Shown here piece after piece: positions 1 to 9,319 of a stretch of 29,157 nucleotides of DNA (position 1 is the first letter of the stretch; each line of letters begins with the position of its first letter). The DNA comes from a virus: the IMG/VR virus record IMGVR_UViG_3300042471_000340, positions 1 through 29,157 of that record, one strand, 5' to 3'. Both the position numbers and the translations under genes were made by a program. The notes below the pieces were generated by a model. It was not told the DNA's origin. It was given only the letters and a program-made list of their open reading frames with translations, and ran no database searches.

Positions 1-1
1 A

Positions 2-661
2 TCTACGGCGGGACTGGATACGACCTATCAGGTGGTAGGCGAGGGCATCCCTAATGCCACCTACATCAGCGTAGTGAACAACGGCACCACGGTCACGCTC
101 TCGCAGGCTGTCACGGCTGACGGAACGGGTGCCGTGGTGACTTTCCAAAAGGTGCGCTACGACCTGCCTGCCGACTACGATGCCATCATCCCGCGTACCC
201 AATGGGACAAGAGCAAGCGATGGGAATTGCTCGGCCCCGAGGACGCGCAGCAATGGCAATGGCTGCTGTCGGGCTATATCTCGACCGGCCCGCGTATCCG
301 GTGGCGACTGCTCGGCAAGTACTTTCAGATTTGGCCGGGTATCTCGTATGACGAGGTGCTTGGCTTTGAGTACCGCAGTAACGCATGGGTCGAGGATGCG
401 GCGGGTGCGCCAAAGACCTCGTTTACCGCCGACTCGGATACCTGCATTTATCCCGACCGGCTCATGGTGCTGTCTACCAAACTCAAGTACTTTGAGGCGA
501 AGGGCTTTGACACAACCGCCATGTATCGCAACTACTTGCAGGAACTTGAAACCTGCATCGCGCAGGATACGAGCGCGGCGAACCTGTCCTTTGCCCCGCG
601 ACCGGGTACGGTGCTGATCGGGTACGACAATCTCCCTGACAGCGGCTACGGGATTGACTGA
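2..661 (+). CDS. Probable head-tail adaptor/connector protein (5' partial)
   Basis: The reading frame is open to the left edge, so the true start lies outside the window. About 219 residues are visible; a GTG at position 32 is in frame but is probably internal. The protein is mixed alpha/beta with many aromatic residues (WQWLLSGYI, KYFQIWPGI). It sits directly before a propeller-like tail hub candidate, the place taken in podoviruses by P22 gp4-like or T7 gp11-like adaptors that bind the portal. That function is inferred from position and general character, not from a motif. The stop and the next start share one base (TGATG), so the two genes are translationally coupled. The capsid gene that normally precedes such an adaptor is not in the window. 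Confidence 0.6.
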   Translation, partial: STAGLDTTYQVVGEGIPNATYISVVNNGTTVTLSQAVTADGTGAVVTFQKVRYDLPADYDAIIPRTQWDKSKRWELLGPEDAQQWQWLLSGYISTGPRIRWRLLGKYFQIWPGISYDEVLGFEYRSNAWVEDAAGAPKTSFTADSDTCIYPDRLMVLSTKLKYFEAKGFDTTAMYRNYLQELETCIAQDTSAANLSFAPRPGTVLIGYDNLPDSGYGID

Positions 662-2217
662 TGGCGCGTCGGCAACTCATTCAGCGCAACGCGGCCTCGG
701 TTGCTTCCCTGCCTGCCCCTGTGGGCGGGTGGAACGCCCGTGATTCGCTTGCGAACATGGATGAAACCGATGCCGTGACGCTGGAAAACTTTTTCCCAAC
801 CGTGTCGAGCGTTGTGCTGCGCGGTGGTTACGAGTCTTGGGCGACCGGCCTCGGCGGGCAGGTTGAAACGCTGATGCACTACGCAGGCGCTACGACGAGT
901 CGCTTGTTTGCCGCTGCTACGGCTCCGAATGCCATCTACGATGTGACCACGCAGGGCGCTGTAGGCGCTGCGGTGGTGTCGAGCCTGTCTAATGCCCGAT
1001 GGGAGTATGTGAACTTCACGACGGCGGGCGGTAACTTCATGTACGCCGTCAACGGGGCGGACTCGCCGCGCCTTTACAACGGCACGACTTGGACGGCAAT
1101 CACGGGCGTATCGTCCCCGGCGATCACGGGCGTCACTACGACCAACCTTTCTAACGTCACGCTGTTTAAGAATCGCGTGTGGTTCATCGAAAAGAATACG
1201 CTGAAGGCGTGGTACCTGCCGACCTCTAGCGCAGGCGGTGCGGCGGCTGTCCTCGATTTGTCCTCTATCGCCAAACTTGGCGGCGTGTTGGTTGACCTTG
1301 ACACTTGGACGATTGACGCCGGATATGGCGTGGATGACAACCTCGTATTTGTGACGAGCGAGGGCGAGGTCATCGTCTACCGTGGAACCGACCCGTCGAG
1401 CGCGGCAACGTGGGCGCTTGCGGGTATCTGGAAACTCGGTGCGCCGATTGGCAATCGTTGCCTGCTGAAGTACGCGGGCGACTTGTTGCTCTTGACCTAT
1501 GACGGCCTGATGCCGCTTGCACAGTCGCTGCAGTCCTCGCGCCTTGATCCCCGCGTGGCGCTGTCAAACAAGATTCAGGGCGCTATCACGGCTGCAACGG
1601 TCAATTACGGCTCGTCGTTCGGGTGGCAGATTGTGTACTCCCCGAAAAATGCTGCCGTATGGGTAAACGTGCCGGTCGCTACCGGGCAACAAGAGCAGTA
1701 TGTGATGAACACCATTACGACCTCTTGGTGTAAGTTCAAGGGTTGGCCGTCTTTCTGTTGGGAAATCTTTAACGGAAACCCCTACTTCGGCGGTGCCGGG
1801 TTTGTCGGCAAGGCGTGGGATGACGGCTATACCGATGGGTCGGCAAACATCGCCGGAAACTGCCTGCAGGCGTTCAACTACTTTGGCAGTCGCGGCGTCA
1901 AGAAATACTTTACCCGTGCGCGTCCCTCGCTCTTTACCAACGGACAACCGCAAGTGCAGTTGAGCATGAACATCGACTTTGACACGATGGACACCAGTTC
2001 CGCGCTGTCATATTCGGGTTCAGCCTTTGGCGCGTGGGGCGTTGGGTTGTGGGATTCGATGTTGTGGGGTTCAGACCTTCAGATCACTAACTCGTGGCAG
2101 GGGATTACCGGCATCGGGTATTGCGGCGCACTACAGTTGAAGTCGGCGTCGTCCGGCTTGCAGATTGAGTGGGCGGCGACCGATGTGGTTTTCCAAACCG
2201 GATGGGCGGGCGTATAA
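661..2217 (+). CDS. Probable tail hub / DNA-stabilisation protein (P22 gp10-like role)
   Basis: This 518-residue protein starts with a basic stretch (MARRQLIQRN) followed by the block PVGGWNARDSLANMD and ENFFPTVSSVVLRGGY, a pattern I associate with phage structural proteins next to the adaptor. The rest is rich in G, T, S, W and Y with repeated beta-strand-like segments and short turns. That would suit a propeller-type hub such as P22 gp10 (packaged DNA stabilisation) or T7 gp12. It lies between the adaptor and the ejection proteins, the expected place for a tail tube/hub component. The start overlaps the adaptor stop by one base. The end overlaps the start of the acetyltransferase. The structural class is inferred; I see no catalytic motif. 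Confidence 0.6.
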   Translation: MARRQLIQRNAASVASLPAPVGGWNARDSLANMDETDAVTLENFFPTVSSVVLRGGYESWATGLGGQVETLMHYAGATTSRLFAAATAPNAIYDVTTQGAVGAAVVSSLSNARWEYVNFTTAGGNFMYAVNGADSPRLYNGTTWTAITGVSSPAITGVTTTNLSNVTLFKNRVWFIEKNTLKAWYLPTSSAGGAAAVLDLSSIAKLGGVLVDLDTWTIDAGYGVDDNLVFVTSEGEVIVYRGTDPSSAATWALAGIWKLGAPIGNRCLLKYAGDLLLLTYDGLMPLAQSLQSSRLDPRVALSNKIQGAITAATVNYGSSFGWQIVYSPKNAAVWVNVPVATGQQEQYVMNTITTSWCKFKGWPSFCWEIFNGNPYFGGAGFVGKAWDDGYTDGSANIAGNCLQAFNYFGSRGVKKYFTRARPSLFTNGQPQVQLSMNIDFDTMDTSSALSYSGSAFGAWGVGLWDSMLWGSDLQITNSWQGITGIGYCGALQLKSASSGLQIEWAATDVVFQTGWAGV

Positions 2218-2645
2218 TCACAGGCGCACCAGTTGGTGCGTGGGTTGCAGAGGTTTTAGGCAGAGGCTATTTCGCGGAAAGGTCGGAAGCGATAGGGTTA
2301 GAGCGTGACGGGCAAATTGTCGCAGGCGTAATCTACGAGGAATACTGCGGCGCAAGCATTGTCTGTCACATCGTCATCGCGGGCCGACTCACATCACGCT
2401 ATTTAGCAGCGATTTTTGACTATCCGTTCAATGTTGCAGGCGTTGGCAAAATCATCGCGCCTGTATCGAGCGGAAACGCCAAAGCGTTGCGGGTAGTCAA
2501 GAAAATGGGCTTCGTCGAGGAAGGTCGCATCAAGGATGCGCGTCCTGATGGAGATTTTGTGATGTTGACGATGACACGCGATGCGTGTCGTTACTTGGAC
2601 GCGAGATATGGGCAAAAAGTCACCGAAGCCGCCCCCGGCACCTGA
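2202..2645 (+). CDS. GNAT-family N-acetyltransferase (phage type)
   Basis: The 147-residue product fits a single small GNAT domain. The central strand and loop (IVAGVIYEEYCG) are followed by a beta strand and helix, then the C-terminal signature NAKALRVVKKMGFVEEG, the usual N-x-A-x6-GF-x-x-EG end of GNAT folds. GNAT enzymes transfer acetyl from acetyl-CoA to an amine; the substrate here is unknown. I chose the ATG at 2202 because the upstream GTG region is deep inside the tail gene and MGGRIITGAPVGAWV looks like a proper N terminus. The gene overlaps the hub gene by 16 nt and the next gene by 38 nt, so it belongs to the late virion operon. Small GNAT genes recur at this site in podoviruses and might modify virion or host proteins (inference). 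Confidence 0.8.
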   Translation: MGGRIITGAPVGAWVAEVLGRGYFAERSEAIGLERDGQIVAGVIYEEYCGASIVCHIVIAGRLTSRYLAAIFDYPFNVAGVGKIIAPVSSGNAKALRVVKKMGFVEEGRIKDARPDGDFVMLTMTRDACRYLDARYGQKVTEAAPGT

Positions 2646-4632
2646 TTACGCGGGTGCTGCACAGCAGCAGGGCATCGCCAACCTAGAGGCAGCGCGGCTC
2701 ACGGCGCGGCTGTCGAATCCTAACGTCATCACCCCGCTTGGCGGGCAGCGCGTGACCTTCGGGCGTCCGCAGTTCAATCGTGCGGCGTATGACGCTGCGA
2801 TGGCGAATTGGCGGTCGCGTCAGCCGCAGGCTACCGGCGCGCCGGCTACCGGCACCCCGCCCCCCTCTGCCCCTGTTGATATCGGCGGTGGCGCGATGCA
2901 GCCCGGTGGCGGCAGTCAGCGCGTGGAGATGGGCGGCGAGCCTATGGGCTTGTATGGCGGTATGAAAGCCGAAGGGATGCCCGCTGCGCGGCGTCAAGCG
3001 TTGGGATTGGACGATGACCGGGAGTTTTCGCAGGGATTCACCACGCTGCCCACCGGGTCGCAAGTTCCGACCGCGATGCTTCTCGGCGGCGGTCGCCTTG
3101 ATGCGTCCGGCATGGGGCCGGGGCAGATGCAGCGGTTTAATCAGGGCTACGGCGGCGGCGAGTACATGGGCGATGTGATGCCCACCCGCGATATGTTTAC
3201 CGAAATGGTGGACTTGGATACGCCCATGATTGAGCAGTATCTAACTCCCGAGGCGCAGGCGACCCTAGAGGCGCAGCAGCGGGTAGAGCGTGCGCTGTCC
3301 GGCCTCGGTGAGCAGGCCATCGGGCGCGTGTCGGATATCTACGGCACCAACTTTACCCCGCAGGGGCTTCCGGCGCAGCAGTTCCAGTTCGGCGGGTACG
3401 GCGACATTGGCGAGGCTCCGGATCTCGGCGCGATGGGTCAGGCCCGGGCGGGTGTGAACGCGCTGCCGGTCAACTTTGGCCCCACGGCGGGGCAGTACGG
3501 ACTCGCGCAGGGTGGCGTAGGCGCTCCGTCGCTTCGCGGTCAGTACGACCTCACGGGCGTGGGCGATGTTGCCCGCGCACCGGGCGCTGCTGCGGCGATG
3601 CAGGGCGGGCCTACGGCTCCGGGGCTGCAGGGGCAGTTGGATACGTCCAACCTTGCCGCGATGCCCGTAAACGCCGGTATGACGGCGCAGCAGGCCATAA
3701 TGTCGCGCCTTGACCCACAGTTGCAGCGTCAGCGGGCGCAACTTGAAACGCAGTTGGCGAATCAGGGTCTTGTCCGTGGCGGCGAGGCGTTTAACGCTGC
3801 CATCACGGAGCAGCAGCAGCAGGAAAACGACCTTCGGACGCAAGCGGCGTTGCAGGGATTGAACCTCGATATGGCGGCGCGTCAGCAGGGCTTGGGCGAG
3901 GCGCAGGCGTTGGGTGGGTTTGCCAATCAAGCGGCTCTGGCGGGCTTTGGCGCGGGCCAGCAGGCCACCGCAGCGCAGAACGCGGCGGCGCAACAGAACT
4001 TCCAGAACGCTCTTGCGCGTCAGGCTGCGGAAAACCAAGCGCAGGGGCAAGCGTTTGGGCAGCGGGCGCAGGCCGGTCAGTTTGGCAACGAGGCGCAGTT
4101 GGCGGCGTTCCAAGCGGCGATGCAGAATCAGGCGGCTGGCAATCAGGCCATCGCGCAGAACTTCCAGCAGGGCATCGGCGCTGCGGGGGCGTACAACACC
4201 GCTGCCGGTCAGCAGTTCGGGCAGGATATGGATATCGCAGGGCTGTATAACGCTGCCCTCGCGCAGAACCAGCAGACGGCGTTGCAGCAGGCGCAGGCTC
4301 GTGCGGCGATGCAGGGTCAGCGGTTCAATCAGGCGCAAGCGGCGGCATCGTTCCAGAACGCGCAGCGTCAAGCGGCGTTGCAGGAACAGTTGGCGTTGCG
4401 GTCGCAGCCGCTTAACGAGATTGCGGCGATCATGGGCGGCGCACAGGTGCAGATGCCGCAGTTCCAAGCCTATCAGGGCGCGGATGTGGCGGCGGCTCCA
4501 ATCTTCGGCGCACAGCAGGCGGCGGGTAACTTCGCGCAACAGAACTACGCTAACCAGACTGCGGCGTATAACGCTCGTATGGGCTTGTACGGCAATCTGG
4601 CGGGCGCGGCTGGTTCTTACTTCGGGGGTTAA
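2608..4632 (+). CDS. Large Gln/Ala/Gly-rich virion protein, probable DNA-ejection protein
   Basis: I set the start at the ATG giving MGKKSPKPPPAPDY, because the upstream in-frame ATG lies well inside the acetyltransferase. The product is about 674 residues. Residues 1-60 are basic and proline-rich followed by NPNVITPLGGQRVTF, a block I recognise from unannotated podovirus virion proteins. The middle is glycine-rich. Residues from about 370 to 600 are strongly Q/A/N-rich, predicted helical and probably coiled coil (QQQQEN, FQNALARQAAENQAQGQ). It heads a set of three long low-complexity proteins between tail hub and fibre, which matches the position of P22 gp7/gp20/gp16 or T7 gp14-16 ejection proteins. 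The ejection role is inferred from position and composition. No lysozyme domain is visible. Confidence 0.55.
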   Translation: MGKKSPKPPPAPDYAGAAQQQGIANLEAARLTARLSNPNVITPLGGQRVTFGRPQFNRAAYDAAMANWRSRQPQATGAPATGTPPPSAPVDIGGGAMQPGGGSQRVEMGGEPMGLYGGMKAEGMPAARRQALGLDDDREFSQGFTTLPTGSQVPTAMLLGGGRLDASGMGPGQMQRFNQGYGGGEYMGDVMPTRDMFTEMVDLDTPMIEQYLTPEAQATLEAQQRVERALSGLGEQAIGRVSDIYGTNFTPQGLPAQQFQFGGYGDIGEAPDLGAMGQARAGVNALPVNFGPTAGQYGLAQGGVGAPSLRGQYDLTGVGDVARAPGAAAAMQGGPTAPGLQGQLDTSNLAAMPVNAGMTAQQAIMSRLDPQLQRQRAQLETQLANQGLVRGGEAFNAAITEQQQQENDLRTQAALQGLNLDMAARQQGLGEAQALGGFANQAALAGFGAGQQATAAQNAAAQQNFQNALARQAAENQAQGQAFGQRAQAGQFGNEAQLAAFQAAMQNQAAGNQAIAQNFQQGIGAAGAYNTAAGQQFGQDMDIAGLYNAALAQNQQTALQQAQARAAMQGQRFNQAQAAASFQNAQRQAALQEQLALRSQPLNEIAAIMGGAQVQMPQFQAYQGADVAAAPIFGAQQAAGNFAQQNYANQTAAYNARMGLYGNLAGAAGSYFGG

Positions 4633-4635
4633 GGC

Positions 4636-4812
4636 ATGAATCCGATGAACACGATGTACGCGGGGCAGGTTGACCCGACCAAGCCGCAAAAACTCGCGCA
4701 GTTGCTTCAGAACCAGACTTCGGTGCCGCAGGCGAACGGGCAGAAAAAGCAGTTTTTCAGCCTCGCGCCGACCACGCAGCCCAACCCTTACGGTGGCATG
4801 AATGGCAGATAA
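4636..4812 (+). CDS. Small unknown virion-cluster protein
   Basis: This 58-residue ORF begins three bases after the preceding stop and ends 11 nt inside the next gene, so it fills the gap exactly. The sequence starts MNPMNTMYAGQVDP and is rich in Q, N and P with no membrane segment. Tight packing between two virion genes supports real translation. No family is recognised; a small structural or assembly protein is possible. Confidence 0.6.
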   Translation: MNPMNTMYAGQVDPTKPQKLAQLLQNQTSVPQANGQKKQFFSLAPTTQPNPYGGMNGR

Positions 4813-6028
4813 CCGTTACAAGCAGGTTCAGGCGTTCAACGCGCCGACTGCATACGATCAGCAGATGGTCGAGGCTCGTCGCCGTCGCCGGATGGCTGAA
4901 GCCCTCGCGCAACAGGCGTATGTCCCGCAAGATGTGGGCGTTGCGCCTATCCCTGCCGCTGCACCGCTTGTGCAGGGCTTGCAGGCGTTCCTGTCTGCCC
5001 GTGCAGCGCGTAAGGCTGACGAGGCCGAGGAGAAGGCGGGCGCTGCTGCTACGCGCACCGGGGCGGAGTTGGCGCGGTTGCTGACGGGCGGGCGGTTGCC
5101 GGAAACCGAAGCGGCGTTGACGGAGGTTACGCCTGCCGGTCGTATCGGCCCCGCAAAGGTCGAGGACTTGACCGAGGTTGCGCCTGCCGGTCGCATCGGG
5201 ACTGCGCCTACGCAGGACGATATCATGCGCCTTGCGATGACTTCGGGCGGCGTGGCTGCGATGAAAGGAAACCCGCTGCTTGCGGCGAGGCTTGCGCGGA
5301 CGATGGAAACCCCCGATGCCGAGGAGTATTACGCCCCCGTTGAGACTACCGAGGGTCTTGTGCAGTTCGGCAAGCGTGGCGGCAAGCGTGCAACCGGGAT
5401 GCAAGCACCGGAGCGGCAGAAAGCCGAGGCTATGTCCGGTCTTGGGCGGTTGATTGCCGAGCGTAATGCGCTGCCTGAAGGCGACCCGAGGCGGGCTGTT
5501 TACGATCAAGCGATTGAGAAGGAAACGCGCATTCCTGCGGGGTCAAGCGTGAACATCACGAACATCCCGCCGATGAACGAAAATCAGGCTAACGCAGCCG
5601 GGTTTGCGGACAGAATTGCCAATGCTTTGCCGGTGCTTGAATCTACTTCGCCCGGGCGAGGTGCGCGTATTCTTGAAAACGCACCGCTGTCGATGGGCAA
5701 CGAGTTTTTATCTGGCGGGGCGCAACAGTTTTTCCAAGCCGAGCGCGATTTTATCAATTCCGTTTTGCGGCGTGAGTCGGGCGCGGTCATCAGCGAGGAA
5801 GAATTCGTTAATGCTCGGCGGCAGTATATCCCGCAGCCGGGTGACAAACAGGAAGTGCTTGACCAAAAGCGCAGGAACCGCCAAACCGTGCTGCGGTCGA
5901 TGGGTCGCGCTGCAGGCCCATCGTATCAGGCTGCGCCGGTTGCCCCGCCGACCGCCCCGGCTGCGCCGACTTCCGGCAAGGCTCGGCGCACCGCTAGCGG
6001 CGTTTCGTACTCGATTTTGGAAGATTGA
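4802..6028 (+). CDS. Probable internal virion / DNA-ejection protein
   Basis: The 408-residue protein has a basic helical N terminus (EARRRRRMAEALAQQ near residues 25-40), an Ala/Glu-rich middle and a conserved-looking C-terminal part. That part contains FINSVLRRESGAVISEEEF followed by QYIPQPGDKQEV, a pair of blocks I have seen in podovirus virion proteins that lack a firm annotation. A proline/alanine linker and the tail SYSILED close the protein. Around residues 105-137 a 17-residue unit (LTEVxPAGRIG) is present twice. The gene sits second of three in the presumed ejection set. Function is inferred from context. The start overlaps the preceding 58-aa ORF by 11 nt. Confidence 0.55.
   Translation: MADNRYKQVQAFNAPTAYDQQMVEARRRRRMAEALAQQAYVPQDVGVAPIPAAAPLVQGLQAFLSARAARKADEAEEKAGAAATRTGAELARLLTGGRLPETEAALTEVTPAGRIGPAKVEDLTEVAPAGRIGTAPTQDDIMRLAMTSGGVAAMKGNPLLAARLARTMETPDAEEYYAPVETTEGLVQFGKRGGKRATGMQAPERQKAEAMSGLGRLIAERNALPEGDPRRAVYDQAIEKETRIPAGSSVNITNIPPMNENQANAAGFADRIANALPVLESTSPGRGARILENAPLSMGNEFLSGGAQQFFQAERDFINSVLRRESGAVISEEEFVNARRQYIPQPGDKQEVLDQKRRNRQTVLRSMGRAAGPSYQAAPVAPPTAPAAPTSGKARRTASGVSYSILED
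5117..5199 (+). repeat. Two-copy 32-bp coding repeat (51-bp period)
   Basis: Two 32-bp copies (5117-5148 and 5168-5199) encode the peptide LTEVxPAGRIG twice in the same frame. They differ at a few third-position or neutral sites and are separated by 19 bp. This is an in-frame local duplication inside a virion protein gene. Confidence 0.85.
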
Positions 6029-6030
6029 CG

Positions 6031-7959
6031 ATGCCCACTTACGAAATCGAAGGCAAAAAGGTTAAGACGGAAAAGCCGCTGACCGATGTAGAGATTGAGG
6101 AGATTGCATCCTCTATCAAGTCAACGGCCCGTGGCGCGGCGATGCCCACGGCTGCTCGGGGCGCGCTGACTTTCGCGCAAGGCCCGACGCTTGGCTTTGC
6201 CGACGAGTTGGCGGGTGCATCGGCGCTTGGGATGCTTGGTCGGTCGTATGCGATGGGCGGCACCGACACGCCCCCGAGCCGTGCGGATTACACCGGCCCG
6301 CGTGATGTGGTGCGCGGTGCCACGCGCAGTTTTGCAGAACAATACCCGATTGGGTCAACCGCGCTGCAGATGCTTGGCGGCGCTGCGCTTGGCGGTGTTG
6401 GCGCTGCTAGATCGGCGGCGCTGACCGTTCCGCAGCGACTTGGGCAGGCGCTAAAGACTGGTGCTGTCACAGGCGGCGCGACTGGCGCGGGGGAGAGCGA
6501 AGCGGAAACGCTCGGCGGCATCGGGCTTGATGCGCTGACCGGCGCGGGAACCTCTGCCGTTCTCGGCACCGGGGCGCAGGGTACGGGCATGGCTATGTCT
6601 GCGGTCGGTCGCCGTGGCGCTGCGGCGGTGCGGGAGCGGTCGGCAGAGGACTTGGCGCGGGAGAGGTTGGCGCAAGTGTTGGCGCGTGAAATGCCCGACA
6701 AGATGCAGATGCAGAACGACCCTTTCCAAGCGTTCGCGCAACGAAAACTTGGGCGACTTGGCGAGGGTGCGCCGCTTGCTGCTGTCGGCCCGCAGACGGT
6801 CGGGCAGATTGACCTGCTTGCATCCATGCCGGGTACTGCCGCAAAGCAGTTGGATGTGACGCGGCGGCGCATCGCCTCGGAGCGCGGGCCGGTCATTGAG
6901 TCTGCCGCCGAAAGGCTGCTCGGGGCGCAGGGTATGCCGTTCCGCGCCACGCTGTCGGGGTTTGCACAGGCCAAGCAGGACGCCGCGCAGCCGTTTTACG
7001 ACCAGTTGCGCGGCACCTCGTTTGTCGCTGACGATGGGCTTGTGTCGCTGCTCAATCGCGCCACGCGAGCGCAGGGGCCAGCGCGGGAATTGGCAGAAGT
7101 GTCTGGCGAGTCGTTGCCCGACTTGTCGCAGGTCAAGCCGGGAATGCCCGTGCCGTTTGAGGCGCTTGATCGGATTAAGCGTGCGCTCTTTGACATTGAG
7201 GAAGGGGCGCGGGGCGAGTTTAACAAAGCCACGGAACGCTCTAGAGAATACGGCAAACTTCGTAACGAACTGATTGAAAAACTTGACGAGTTATCGCCTA
7301 AAGACCGTGCGGGCAATTCCATTTACAAGACGGCGCGTGACACTTTTGCGGGCGGCGCTGAAATCGAAACCGCTATGCGGCGCGGGTCTGAATCCCTGCG
7401 GCTTGGCGTCGAGGACTTGGGCGAACTTGTTAACGGCATGAGCCGTGGCGAGTTGGACGCCTTCCGGCTCGGCGCGGCACAGGCGTTGCGTGACAAGATT
7501 GGCACGCAGTCGGGGCAGACGCAGTTGCTTAACGCATGGAAGGAGCCTGCCTTGCAGGGTCGCCTGCGGCTTATCTTCGGCAACAACTTCAACGATTTTC
7601 GGCGCGTGCTGCTTGGGCAGGAACGGGTCAAGTCGGTTGAGCGTGCGGGGCAGGGGTCGCAAACCTTTGCGCGTCAGGAAGCGCAGCGCGACCTCAACGA
7701 CTTTATGGAAACCGTCGATGTGGCGCAAAATGTGCAGACGGGTAATGTGCTTGGCGGTATCCGTGCGGGGGCGCGTCGGTTGCAGATGCCGGAAGCCTCG
7801 CGCAACGCCCTTGCGCGGATGCTGTTGCTTCGCGGGTCTGCGGCGCAACAGGAGATTGCTAACGCGCAGGCTTACCGCGATGCGCTGGCTCGTCGCCGTG
7901 CGCGTGCGGCAGGCACTACGGGCGGCGCTGCGGGCGCTGCCACGATCAATCAGGAGTAA
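6031..7959 (+). CDS. Probable large ejection/internal virion protein
   Basis: I chose the ATG at 6031 (MPTYEIEGKKVKTEKPLTD) over a TTG two codons earlier. The product is 642 residues. The N terminus carries a charged beta-like segment, then LTFAQGPTLGFADELAG and long Ala/Gly stretches with mild hydrophobicity (residues 30-180). Proteins with this start are common in podovirus tail regions and resemble P22 gp16-type ejection proteins in layout, able to enter or cross membranes during DNA delivery. The remainder is charged and helical. It follows the previous gene with a 2-nt gap and precedes the tail fibre. Role inferred; no enzymatic motif found. Confidence 0.55.
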   Translation: MPTYEIEGKKVKTEKPLTDVEIEEIASSIKSTARGAAMPTAARGALTFAQGPTLGFADELAGASALGMLGRSYAMGGTDTPPSRADYTGPRDVVRGATRSFAEQYPIGSTALQMLGGAALGGVGAARSAALTVPQRLGQALKTGAVTGGATGAGESEAETLGGIGLDALTGAGTSAVLGTGAQGTGMAMSAVGRRGAAAVRERSAEDLARERLAQVLAREMPDKMQMQNDPFQAFAQRKLGRLGEGAPLAAVGPQTVGQIDLLASMPGTAAKQLDVTRRRIASERGPVIESAAERLLGAQGMPFRATLSGFAQAKQDAAQPFYDQLRGTSFVADDGLVSLLNRATRAQGPARELAEVSGESLPDLSQVKPGMPVPFEALDRIKRALFDIEEGARGEFNKATERSREYGKLRNELIEKLDELSPKDRAGNSIYKTARDTFAGGAEIETAMRRGSESLRLGVEDLGELVNGMSRGELDAFRLGAAQALRDKIGTQSGQTQLLNAWKEPALQGRLRLIFGNNFNDFRRVLLGQERVKSVERAGQGSQTFARQEAQRDLNDFMETVDVAQNVQTGNVLGGIRAGARRLQMPEASRNALARMLLLRGSAAQQEIANAQAYRDALARRRARAAGTTGGAAGAATINQE

Positions 7960-7962
7960 CCC

Positions 7963-9309
7963 ATGAGTTTTAACGGTTCCGGCACTTTTGTCATTAACTC
8001 CTCCGGTCAGCCGGTAGTCGCCAATACGGTAGCCTCTGCCACCGTCTTTAACGCCTTCACCGCCGATATCGCCACCGGCCTTTCGACCTGTATTACGAAA
8101 GACGGCCAGACCACGCCCACGAACAACATCCCGATGGGCGGGTTTAAGATTACTGGCCTCGGCGCAGGGACAGTTGGCACCGATGCTGTCCGTCTGTCGC
8201 AGTTGCAGGCTGGTACGGCGCAGTTGTTGGCGGTGAGCGGCACGGACACGCTGACGGCGTTGGGTACGCCTACTGTGACGGCGTATGCCACGGGCAACCT
8301 CTTTTACTTCGTCGCTGCGGCGACCAACACCACTTCGGTCACGCTGAACGTGGACGGCCTCGGCGCAAAGGCTGTGACGCGCCACGGCTCTACGGCACTC
8401 GTCGCGAACGATATCCTCGTGGGCGAGGTGTGCCTTGTGGTGTACGACGGTACGCGCTTCCAGTTGCTTAACCCCGGCTCGTATACCAATCTCAACGTGT
8501 CGGGCAATCTCACGCTCAACGGCGGAACAACCAATGGCGTGGCGTACCTCAACGGCAGCAAGGCGCTGACCTCCGGCTCGGCGCTGGTGTTCGACGGCAC
8601 GAACCTCGGCATCGGGACGAGTTCGCCGGGATACAAGTTGACCGTGCAGAGTGCGATTGACACCTACGCCTTTAACATCCGCGACACCATCGGCAACGAG
8701 CGCGTGTTGATTGGCTCTCGCGCAACAGCCCCGGTTGACAACATTACGCCTGTGCAAATGGGCAACGACAACACGGGCAACCTGTTCCTGTCATCCAGAA
8801 CGAACAGCGCATCCGGCATCAACTTCTACACCAACGCCGGAACAGCGGCATCGCTTCGCGCCACGCTCGACAGCAGCGGCAACCTCGGCATTGGGACGAG
8901 TTCGCCGGGAGCGAAGTTGGAGGTTAACGGCAACATCAACATTCAGTCTACAGGGCGCATCGGATATCTAGCGCAAACCGATATTGCAACTGTCTCCGGT
9001 GCGACAGTTCCTAATTACGGGATTGGCGTAGGCACGTTCACAGGATTTGGCGGCCCCGGTGTCGCAATTTCTGGCTACTACGGACTGCTCTTCTGCACAA
9101 ATTCCGCAGAGCGTATGCGCCTCGACAACAACGGCAACCTCGGCATCGGAACCACATCCTTCGGCACTTCCGCAGTCGGCGTCATCGGCATTGCCAACGG
9201 CACCGCGCCGACCACTTCCCCCGGCGGCATGGGGCAACTGTATGTCGAGGGCGGTGCGCTCAAGTATCGCGGCAGCAGCGGCACCGTCACCACCATCGCT
9301 AACGCATAA
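7963..9309 (+). CDS. Tail fibre protein
   Basis: This 448-residue protein is rich in T, N, G, S and has the repeated motif [15 protein letters not shown] (near residues 218 and 312) plus a related NLGIGTTSF near 392. Such repeats occur in trimeric beta-structured phage fibres and their host-recognition regions. The N-terminal part ([18 protein letters not shown], then [15 protein letters not shown]) matches the start of many podovirus fibre proteins; the GG-K-I-T-G-L block is typical. The last 30 residues ([18 protein letters not shown]) resemble a fibre tip. No obvious chaperone/peptidase domain follows. It lies between ejection and lysis genes, as expected for an attachment protein. Confidence 0.85.
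   Translation: MSFNGSGTFVINSSGQPVVANTVASATVFNAFTADIATGLSTCITKDGQTTPTNNIPMGGFKITGLGAGTVGTDAVRLSQLQAGTAQLLAVSGTDTLTALGTPTVTAYATGNLFYFVAAATNTTSVTLNVDGLGAKAVTRHGSTALVANDILVGEVCLVVYDGTRFQLLNPGSYTNLNVSGNLTLNGGTTNGVAYLNGSKALTSGSALVFDGTNLGIGTSSPGYKLTVQSAIDTYAFNIRDTIGNERVLIGSRATAPVDNITPVQMGNDNTGNLFLSSRTNSASGINFYTNAGTAASLRATLDSSGNLGIGTSSPGAKLEVNGNINIQSTGRIGYLAQTDIATVSGATVPNYGIGVGTFTGFGGPGVAISGYYGLLFCTNSAERMRLDNNGNLGIGTTSFGTSAVGVIGIANGTAPTTSPGGMGQLYVEGGALKYRGSSGTVTTIANA
8609..9163 (+). repeat. Dispersed fibre repeat (CTCGGCATYGGGACGAGTTC)
   Basis: A block of about 30 bp encoding [10 protein letters not shown] occurs near 8609-8637 and 8881-8911 with almost identical DNA. A diverged third copy occurs near 9139-9165. 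The DNA-level identity suggests recent duplication or gene conversion within the fibre gene. Confidence 0.75.
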
Positions 9310-9319
9310 GGAGACACGC

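Noticed and set aside
3265-4689. 474-codon open frame on the minus strand
   Set aside because: It lies antisense to the Q/A-rich ejection gene, and its Arg/Leu-rich composition follows from the biased codons on the other strand. No motif or ribosome site supports it.
6025-6031. TTG start for the 642-aa gene
   Set aside because: The ATG two codons later gives the conserved-looking MPTYEIEG start and better spacing.
7291-8757. 488-codon open frame on the minus strand
   Set aside because: Covers the ends of two clear plus-strand genes, has R/H/V-rich composition and no family signature.
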